Source: Sessilibacter corallicola (lineage in GTDB: Bacteria > Pseudomonadota > Gammaproteobacteria > Pseudomonadales > Cellvibrionaceae). From it: a stretch of DNA of 64,000 bases. Positions within the stretch are counted from its first letter, which is position 1; every line of letters starts with the position of its first letter. Positions 57,739 to 64,000 of this stretch are shown here, piece by piece. The DNA lies in assembly GCF_021290925.1 (NCBI RefSeq), contig NZ_JAJSLX010000001.1, forward strand, positions 930,001 to 994,000, in the 5' to 3' direction. Both the position numbers and the translations under genes were made by a program. Below the pieces are notes generated by a model. That model searched no databases, had not been told where the DNA came from, and saw only the letters and a list, made by a program, of their open reading frames with translations.

Positions 57739-59670
57739 TTATTTTTTATCGTCTTTAACTTCTTCAAACTCCGCGTCTACCACGCCGTCATCGGCTTTTT
57801 TATCGTCGCCGCCAGGAGCTGCACCAGGGCCTGCGTCACCGCCAGCTTGCTGCTGTTCTGCGTACATTTTTTGAGCCAAAGAGCCAGAAGCTTCGGTCAA
57901 TTTGTTCAACGCAGCTTCCATTGCAGCCTTGTCGTCGCCTTTAACCGCAGTTTCAGCTTCTGCGATTGCAGCTTCGATAGCGGTTTTCTCTTCTTCGGTC
58001 GCTTTGTCGCCAGCTTCCGATAAAGTTTTGCGAGTGGCGCTGATCAAACCGTCAAGGTTGTTACGCGCTGAAACCAACTCTTCGAATTGCTTATCAGCTT
58101 CAGCGTTCGCCTCTGCGTCGCGTACCATGTTTTCGATTTCGTCATCGCTCAAACCAGAAGACGCTTTAATGACAATAGACTGCTCTTTGCCAGTCGCCTT
58201 GTCTTTTGCGCTTACGTTCAAGATGCCGTTGGCGTCGATGTCGAAGGTTACTTCAATTTGTGGCATGCCGCGTGGTGCTGGTGGGATGTCAGCCAAATCG
58301 AAACGACCCAAAGATTTGTTTTGTGCCGCTTGCTTACGCTCACCCTGAACTACGTGAATAGTTACCGCAGTTTGGTTGTCATCAGCAGTTGAGAACACTT
58401 GTGATTTCTTAGTAGGAATCGTGGTGTTTTTCTCGATTAACGGAGTCGCAACACCACCCATGGTTTCAATACCAAGCGTTAGCGGGGTTACATCTAACAA
58501 CAATACGTCTTTCACGTCACCAGACAGTACCGCACCTTGAATTGCTGCACCCATAGCAACTGCTTCGTCTGGGTTTACATCGCGGCGCGCTTCTTTACCG
58601 AAGAACTCAGCGACTTTTTGCTGAACCATTGGCATACGAGTCTGACCACCTACCAAAATCACATCGTCGATTTCAGAGGTAGAAAGATCAGCGTCAGCAA
58701 GTGCTTGTTTTACAGGCGCCAGTGAATTAACCACCAACTCTTCAACCAAAGACTCAAGCTTGGCGCGAGTTAATTTAACAACCAAGTGCTTAGGACCGGT
58801 TGCATCAGCCGTGATGTAGGGCAAGTTAACTTCGGTTTGCTGGCTAGAAGACAATTCGATTTTGGCTTTCTCTGCCGCCTCTTTTAAGCGCTGCAATGCC
58901 AATGGGTCATTGTGAAGATCAATGCCGTTTTCTTTCTTGAATTCATCGGCCAAGTATTCGATCAAACGTAAATCGAAATCTTCACCACCGAGGAAAGTGT
59001 CACCGTTAGTCGCCAATACTTCGAACTGGTGCTCACCGTCTACATCAGCGATTTCGATGATAGAAATATCGAAGGTACCACCACCCAAGTCGTAAACAGC
59101 GATGGTGCGATCGCCTTTGGCTTTATCCATACCGTAGGCTAACGCTGCTGCGGTTGGCTCATTGATAATACGTTTTACGTCTAGGCCCGCGATTTTACCT
59201 GCGTCTTTGGTGGCCTGACGCTGAGAATCGTTGAAGTATGCAGGCACAGTAATTACCGCTTCGGTAACGGTCTCACCAAGGTAATCTTCCGCAGTTTTCT
59301 TCATTTTTTTCAAAACTTCAGCGGAGATTTGTGGCGGTGCTTTTTTCTCGCCTTTAACTTCAACCCACGCGTCACCGTTATCGGCAGCGGCGATGGTGTA
59401 AGGCACCATAGAAATGTCTTTTTGCACGACGTCGTCAGTAAACTTACGGCCGATCAAACGTTTTACCGCAAATAGCGTGTTAGTTGGGTTAGTGACTGCC
59501 TGACGTTTTGCGCTCTGGCCAACTAGGATTTCGTTATCATCGGTAAATGCTACGATTGAAGGGGTGGTGCGATCGCCTTCTGCGTTTTCAATAACCTTTG
59601 CTTTTTCACCTTCAAGTACACTCAAACATGAGTTAGTTGTACCCAGGTCGATACCAATAATTTTGGCCAT
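57739..59670 (-). CDS. dnaK: Chaperone DnaK
   Basis: 643-aa Hsp70: [27 protein letters not shown], and the substrate domain; C-terminus ...[12 protein letters not shown] (EEVKDDK ending). Preceded by grpE on the same strand with a sigma-32-like site between. Confidence 0.99.
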   Translation of the reverse strand: MAKIIGIDLGTTNSCLSVLEGEKAKVIENAEGDRTTPSIVAFTDDNEILVGQSAKRQAVTNPTNTLFAVKRLIGRKFTDDVVQKDISMVPYTIAAADNGDAWVEVKGEKKAPPQISAEVLKKMKKTAEDYLGETVTEAVITVPAYFNDSQRQATKDAGKIAGLDVKRIINEPTAAALAYGMDKAKGDRTIAVYDLGGGTFDISIIEIADVDGEHQFEVLATNGDTFLGGEDFDLRLIEYLADEFKKENGIDLHNDPLALQRLKEAAEKAKIELSSSQQTEVNLPYITADATGPKHLVVKLTRAKLESLVEELVVNSLAPVKQALADADLSTSEIDDVILVGGQTRMPMVQQKVAEFFGKEARRDVNPDEAVAMGAAIQGAVLSGDVKDVLLLDVTPLTLGIETMGGVATPLIEKNTTIPTKKSQVFSTADDNQTAVTIHVVQGERKQAAQNKSLGRFDLADIPPAPRGMPQIEVTFDIDANGILNVSAKDKATGKEQSIVIKASSGLSDDEIENMVRDAEANAEADKQFEELVSARNNLDGLISATRKTLSEAGDKATEEEKTAIEAAIAEAETAVKGDDKAAMEAALNKLTEASGSLAQKMYAEQQQAGGDAGPGAAPGGDDKKADDGVVDAEFEEVKDDKK

Positions 59671-59755
59671 CTGTTATCTCCAAAAAATCGAATAAGTTTC
59701 TTACGTTCCCGCGCGGTCTGATTCGCGCTGTGGGCAATTTTTTTGCTTGTTGTCT

Positions 59756-59784
59756 ATATTGGCGCGCCTTGATTGATTTCAAGA
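59756..59784 (-). promoter_or_regulatory. Possible sigma-32 promoter of dnaK
   Basis: Minus strand TCTTGAAA, about 12 bases, then CGCCAATA, about 90 bp before dnaK. It matches the -35 well and the -10 only partly. Confidence 0.45.
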
Positions 59785-59839
59785 CTCATTGCAAGGAAAA
59801 ATCTCGCAAATTTTCCGCCTGATAAATTCAGCCGATCAC

Positions 59840-60415
59840 TTAGGCTTTGGCGACGACAACCATCGCTGGGCGAACTAAACGTCCGTTTAGGGTGTAGCCC
59901 TTTTGAAAAACATTAAGCACAGTATTTGGCTCAACGTCTGGGTTTTCCACCATCGTCATTGCCTGGTGCAAATTCGGGTCAAACGGCTGTCCTTCAGGAT
60001 CAACCACTTCAAGATTGTTTCGGCCTAACGCATCGACAAGCGTCTTTAACGTCAACTCAACACCTTCAAGTAAAGGCTTAGATGCTTCGTCAGCACCTTC
60101 GAACGACTGAACCGCACGCTCTAGGTTGTCGGCGACCGGCAACATATCGTTGGCAAACTTTTCAACGGCAAACTTATGTGCTTTTTCAACGTCTTGCTCA
60201 GCGCGACGTCTCGCATTTTGCACTTCGGCTTGAGCACGAATCACTTGTTCTTGAGCTTGAGCAAGTTGGTCTTCCAACTCTGCAATTCGAGAATCCAACG
60301 CTTGCTCTTCATCGCCAGCGCCGTGCTCGGTTTCTTCTGATTCGACTTCCACTTCTGGGTTAACCGCTTCGCCCTGTTCTTGCGAAGTTACTTTCTCTTC
60401 TTCGTTGGACACCAT
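59840..60415 (-). CDS. grpE: Nucleotide exchange factor GrpE
   Basis: 191 aa: acidic, Glu-rich N-terminus, a long coiled coil ([20 protein letters not shown]) and the beta domain with [20 protein letters not shown]. Releases ADP from DnaK. First gene of the grpE-dnaK-dnaJ heat-shock group. Confidence 0.98.
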   Translation of the reverse strand: MVSNEEEKVTSQEQGEAVNPEVEVESEETEHGAGDEEQALDSRIAELEDQLAQAQEQVIRAQAEVQNARRRAEQDVEKAHKFAVEKFANDMLPVADNLERAVQSFEGADEASKPLLEGVELTLKTLVDALGRNNLEVVDPEGQPFDPNLHQAMTMVENPDVEPNTVLNVFQKGYTLNGRLVRPAMVVVAKA

Positions 60416-60459
60416 TCACTCCGATATCTTTAAGGGTTAGGTTCGCTAAGCTCCACCCT

Positions 60460-60489
60460 ATATGGGGTCTTGCCAGTGTCCTTCAAGGG
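60460..60489 (-). promoter_or_regulatory. Sigma-32 heat-shock promoter of grpE
   Basis: Minus strand CCCTTGAA, a 14-bp spacer, then CCCCATAT, 45 bp before the grpE start. Both boxes agree with the sigma-32 consensus (CTTGAA and CCCCATnT). Confidence 0.85.
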
Positions 60490-60894
60490 CAGTTTTTTTG
60501 ATTTGTCAGCAATTTTTTGCGGAAAAAATCGCCGACAACACTATCTCCACAATCGAACTTCCCGATCTGGCAACGGCTGTTAAACAACCGAGCACAGCAA
60601 CTCGCCATACATTCTCGATCAACAATTGGTGACAAATTCGCAAATCTGATAAAAAAATCATCATCAAGCTCTTGGCGTAAACCAACAAAATACTGTATAA
60701 ATAAACACTATTGTGATGGCGCGATCTTCAGTGAACTTTTCCTCCCCCAAGCGGGATCGCAAGAACTGCATATTGCACACTCACACATTTGCACACTCAA
60801 AAATTGTCGCTCGAACCCTTGAGCCAAGCGCGACTTAACACCAAGCGCGCGCAATCAACAACAATGCAGTCAGCTTCTAGAGGAATCCGACTCC

Positions 60895-62547
60895 GTGTTA
60901 ACTCATCTCAGCATTCAGAATTTCACCCTGGTCGATAAACTCGATTTAGAAATTTACCGTGGAACGACTGCCGTAACCGGTGAGACCGGAGCGGGCAAAT
61001 CCATCATGCTCGATGCACTCGGCCTTGCATTAGGTGACCGAGCCGACGCCGATCGCGTGCGACACGGCAGCTCAAAAGCCGAAATTTCAGCGTCCTTTGA
61101 TGTGAGGAAAATTCCCGCCGCCAAAGCTTGGCTCAACAAACTCGATTTAGACGATGGCAATCACTGCATTTTGCGACGCGTCGTCACCGCAGAAGGTCGC
61201 TCGCGCGGCTACATCAACGGCCAACCAACAACCATGAGTCAGTTGCGTGAACTCGGCGATATGTTGATTGATATCCACAGCCAGCACGAACACCAATCGC
61301 TGTTAAGAAAAGACACTCACAGAAAACTGCTGGATGAATTTGGTAATCTTTCTTCCCTCACCGATAAAGTCGAGTCCGCTTACAAATACTGGCATTTGTT
61401 ACGATCGAAACTCAACGATTTACAGCAGCAGTCTCAAGAAACCGAGCAACGCCAGCAGTTATTGAGTTTCCAAGTTGAAGAGCTGAATTTAATCGATCTA
61501 AAAGAAGGCGAGCTAGAAGCACTGGAACAAGAGCAAAAAAATCTTGCCAATGCAGAATCCAACTTACACGCCTGCCAGCAAGTCATCGACATTTCCCAGC
61601 AAGAGGAATACGGGCTGGATAACCAATTGCGCTTGGCCATTCACAAGCTTGGCGAATTGGCGCAAGACCACCCGCCTCTTGCCAACGCTCTGGAATTAAT
61701 GACCAGCGCGGAAATTCAAATTCAAGAAGCCAATAATGCAATTGGCGATTTCGTCAGTGCGACCGAAATTAATCCCGAACGTCTCGAAGACGTTGAGCAG
61801 CGTTTGTCGTGTATTTACCAATGCGCACGCAAACACAAAGTACACCCAAGCAAGCTAATCGAGCTGCACCAAGCTTTGTGTGACGAACTCGAAAACCTAA
61901 CCAGCGTTGAACGCCTGAACGAACTCATTGAAGCGGAAATCCAGGCAAAACAGGCGTACCTCGATATTGCCGAGGTCTTATCCGATGAGCGAAAAAAAGC
62001 GGCCGAGAAACTCACCAAAGCAGTGAACGGTCAGCTCAAAAAGCTCGCCATGACGAACGCTCGCTTTGCCATTGCTTTATCGCCGTTAAATGAAAAGCTC
62101 AGCGTACACGGCCTTGAGAACATCGAGTTTTTAATCAGCACCAACCCAGGCAATGAACCCAAAGCGTTGGCAAAAGTGGCCTCCGGCGGCGAGCTGTCTC
62201 GAATCAGCCTTGCCATTGTGGTGGTCACTGCAAAAACGTCGCGCATTCCCACGCTTGTTTTCGACGAAGTTGACGTTGGCATTGGTGGCGAAACCGCAGA
62301 TGTTATCGGCTCGTTACTGAGAGAACTCGGAAAACGTGGTCAGGTTATTTGCGTTACTCATCTCGGCCAAGTTGCGGCGAAAGCCCATCAGCATTTTCAA
62401 GTAGAAAAGCAGTTCAGCCGAAAAACAACGTCGAGCCGACTTATTTCTCTGGATGAAGATCAGAAAATTGCTGAAATCGCCCGCATGATCGGCGGCAAGC
62501 AAAGCGAGCAGTCTTTAGCGCACGCCAAAGCTATGCTGAACCATTAA
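60895..62547 (+). CDS. recN: DNA repair protein RecN
   Basis: 550-aa SMC-like ATPase: Walker A VTGETGAGKSIMLDALG near the N-terminus, two coiled-coil arms, and C-terminal signature ASGGELSRISLAIVV with Walker B VFDEVDVGIGG. Acts at double-strand breaks. The GTG start has a GAGGA site. Divergent from grpE; usually SOS-controlled, but I saw no clear LexA box. Confidence 0.97.
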   Translation: MLTHLSIQNFTLVDKLDLEIYRGTTAVTGETGAGKSIMLDALGLALGDRADADRVRHGSSKAEISASFDVRKIPAAKAWLNKLDLDDGNHCILRRVVTAEGRSRGYINGQPTTMSQLRELGDMLIDIHSQHEHQSLLRKDTHRKLLDEFGNLSSLTDKVESAYKYWHLLRSKLNDLQQQSQETEQRQQLLSFQVEELNLIDLKEGELEALEQEQKNLANAESNLHACQQVIDISQQEEYGLDNQLRLAIHKLGELAQDHPPLANALELMTSAEIQIQEANNAIGDFVSATEINPERLEDVEQRLSCIYQCARKHKVHPSKLIELHQALCDELENLTSVERLNELIEAEIQAKQAYLDIAEVLSDERKKAAEKLTKAVNGQLKKLAMTNARFAIALSPLNEKLSVHGLENIEFLISTNPGNEPKALAKVASGGELSRISLAIVVVTAKTSRIPTLVFDEVDVGIGGETADVIGSLLRELGKRGQVICVTHLGQVAAKAHQHFQVEKQFSRKTTSSRLISLDEDQKIAEIARMIGGKQSEQSLAHAKAMLNH

Positions 62548-62640
62548 CAGAACGTCAAACAGACAACTAATTAGAAGAAAAAAGAAAGAGAGAAAGGAAG
62601 AAGGGGCAAGAATCAGAATCGGATTCAGAGAGGAACAATC

Positions 62641-62672
62641 AAAACCAGAGCGCGCTCATCGACAGCGCGCTC
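62641..62672 (-). terminator. Terminator-like hairpin after fur
   Basis: Perfect GAGCGCGCT / AGCGCGCTC arms with a 7-nt loop; a GGTTTTG stretch on the minus strand acts as a modest T-run. It lies between the convergent recN and fur ends. Confidence 0.55.
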
Positions 62673-62680
62673 CAAGAAAC

Positions 62681-63085
62681 TTAGCCTTCTTTACGGCGAA
62701 CGTATAAAACCAGGCTGTGGCCGGTCAGTTCAAAACCATTTTCTTCGGCAATTTTCTCTTGCAGATGCTCAATTTCTTCGCTGTGGAACTCAATCACTTC
62801 ACCAGTATCCACGCAAACCATGTGGTCATGGTGATCACCACGATCAAGCTCAAAAACTGAATGACCACCATCAAAATTGTGGCGCTCAACCAATCCAGCA
62901 CTTTCAAATTGAGTTAAAACTCGGTAAACCGTTGCCAAACCAACGTCTTCACCAGATTCCATCAGTGATTTGAATACATCTTCTGCGCTCAAGTGGCGCT
63001 GCTCGGAAGATTCTAATATTTGCAGGATTTTGACCCTTGGCAATGTAACCTTAAGACCTGCCTTTCTAAGTTCGTGATTTTCCAC
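62681..63085 (-). CDS. fur: Ferric uptake regulator Fur
   Basis: 134 aa: winged helix, then metal site HHDHMVCVDTGEVIEF. Only one Cys is left where E. coli Fur has CxxC (here CVDT), the form also seen in Pseudomonas Fur. Represses iron-uptake genes with Fe2+. Divergent from bamE, as in relatives. Confidence 0.97.
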   Translation of the reverse strand: MENHELRKAGLKVTLPRVKILQILESSEQRHLSAEDVFKSLMESGEDVGLATVYRVLTQFESAGLVERHNFDGGHSVFELDRGDHHDHMVCVDTGEVIEFHSEEIEHLQEKIAEENGFELTGHSLVLYVRRKEG

Positions 63086-63166
63086 GTTTATTTTATCCCC
63101 GAGTCTATCCAGAATTAAATCGTTTGAGTATTATCCCCGTTCGTTTTCGAATGTGGAACCCCTACT

Positions 63167-63613
63167 ATGCAAAAAACGGTACGCCTGTTGTTAACCGCTA
63201 TCCTGTTAAGTGCGTTAGGTGGTTGCTCCTATCTCAAATTTCCGGGTGTTTATAAAATCGTTATCCAGCAAGGTAACGTAATCACGCAAGATATGATCGA
63301 CGAACTTGAACCGGGCATGACCCGACGTCAGGTCCGCTTTGTTTTAGGAACACCACTTATTGATGATCCATTTGCCGATGATCGCTGGGATTACTTTTAC
63401 AGTTTCACCGACCCCAATGGCCGAGAGTTCAGCCATTATGTCACCGTAGTTTTTCAAGACGATAAATTACAGTACTTGGTCGCGAGTGAGGAATTTAAGA
63501 TTCCCGAAACATTGTTACCAGAGAATTCCCAAGAGACGGTCGAAGCACCGACTGCTAGCAACAACGAAGACGACAATAGTTCAGAAAACTCGTCAGAAAG
63601 TTCTGATTATTAA
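63167..63613 (+). CDS. bamE: Outer-membrane assembly lipoprotein BamE
   Basis: 148 aa: signal with lipobox ALGGC, BamE motif [19 protein letters not shown] and WDYFYSF. A long acidic Ser/Asn tail follows. Part of the BAM complex. Opposed to fur. Confidence 0.95.
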   Translation: MQKTVRLLLTAILLSALGGCSYLKFPGVYKIVIQQGNVITQDMIDELEPGMTRRQVRFVLGTPLIDDPFADDRWDYFYSFTDPNGREFSHYVTVVFQDDKLQYLVASEEFKIPETLLPENSQETVEAPTASNNEDDNSSENSSESSDY

Positions 63614-63866
63614 CGTCTCATCTAGCGCCTAACCTTATATTTTCTAAGGAAATTCAGAGACCTACATAAGCATGATAGGTTATCTTGAAGCTTCCTGCGA
63701 CACAGGGATGTGCCGCTCACTTCTATTTTTTGCAAATTTGTCTTCTGACTAAACCGCAAATAACCCGCCCAAGCCCGATTATTCAGGGCTTATTTAGATC
63801 GATATTAACGTATTATTTTTATTTAAGTTCTTTACAAGAAACTGGCGCTTACGCCTATTCAGCCTT

Positions 63867-64000
63867 TTACTTTTTTGCTGATTTTTCCGCTCTGCGTCGG
63901 CGTGCTTCTTTCGGATCCGATTTTAACGGGCGATAAATTTCAACACGATCACCGGCTTGCAGCACATGTTGATTCGGTGCCTTTAATCCTTTGGTGCCAA
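63867..64000 (-). CDS. rnfH: RnfH family protein (3' end only, cut by window)
   Basis: The last 44 codons, including stop, are in the window. They read [20 protein letters not shown], then [20 protein letters not shown] and AKK. The [10 protein letters not shown] block is the typical end of UPF0125/RnfH (ubiquitin-like fold), and rnfH follows bamE in relatives. Confidence 0.85.
   Translation of the reverse strand, partial: GTKGLKAPNQHVLQAGDRVEIYRPLKSDPKEARRRRAEKSAKK

Noticed and set aside
1-64000. CRISPR arrays, rRNA or tRNA genes
   Set aside because: No regularly spaced short repeats and no T-loop/acceptor patterns seen on either strand by reading; a tool search was not possible.

Overview
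The window is a piece of chromosome from a gammaproteobacterium of the broad Pseudomonadales/Oceanospirillales type, probably marine or otherwise free-living. This is inferred from gene order. The blocks fimX-serB-ytjB-like; rpsF-rpsR-DUF2232-rplI-dnaB; secG-tpiA-glmM-folP-ftsH-rlmE; and yhbY, greA-carB-carA-dapB-dnaJ-dnaK-grpE, recN, fur, bamE, rnfH follow the arrangement known from Pseudomonas. Base composition is moderate, not the high GC of Pseudomonas itself. I saw no rRNA, tRNA or CRISPR array.

Layout. 1-6.6 kb: c-di-GMP/type IV pilus regulator FimX (cut by the left edge), serB, a membrane protein and a bifunctional ornithine-lipid synthase. 6.6-7.4 kb: two different short palindrome-ended elements (MITE-like), one with a second, inverted copy at 14.8 kb. 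7.4-16.5 kb: a lipocalin, two YceI-type genes, the fpr/finR divergent pair, an esterase, ppnN, a Nudix hydrolase and a UDG-family protein. 16.6-21.6 kb: an integrase-less integron cassette array (a CALIN) on the minus strand. 21.6-35.2 kb: smrA, acs, panD, panC, a GST, dnaB and the ribosomal protein operon, then a GNAT, a secreted RidA-like protein, a macrodomain protein and two glycosyltransferases. 35.7-42.8 kb: the secG-to-rlmE block. 42.9-49.0 kb: accessory genes between rlmE and yhbY, comprising a two-component system, a periplasmic amine oxidase/cytochrome c/RidA cluster and a Spy-like protein. 49.3-64 kb: the yhbY-to-rnfH core block, the last gene cut by the right edge.

The most notable region is the cassette array. 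Six attC-like sites can be delimited by eye. For three cassettes (those starting at the 19141, 20157 and 19548 junctions) the first bases of the cassette are the exact or nearly exact complement of the R'' box at the far end of the same cassette, as expected if each once existed as a circle. The cassettes carry: a two-gene unit pairing a DUF5343 protein with a Swt1-type HEPN protein (candidate RNase toxin/defence system); a Tse2-like ADP-ribosyltransferase toxin, disrupted by a stop codon and a G-tract frameshift, overlapping a short helical protein that could be its antitoxin; small unknown proteins; and two tandem diverged cassettes with no recognisable ORF but identical attC cores. No integron integrase is visible.
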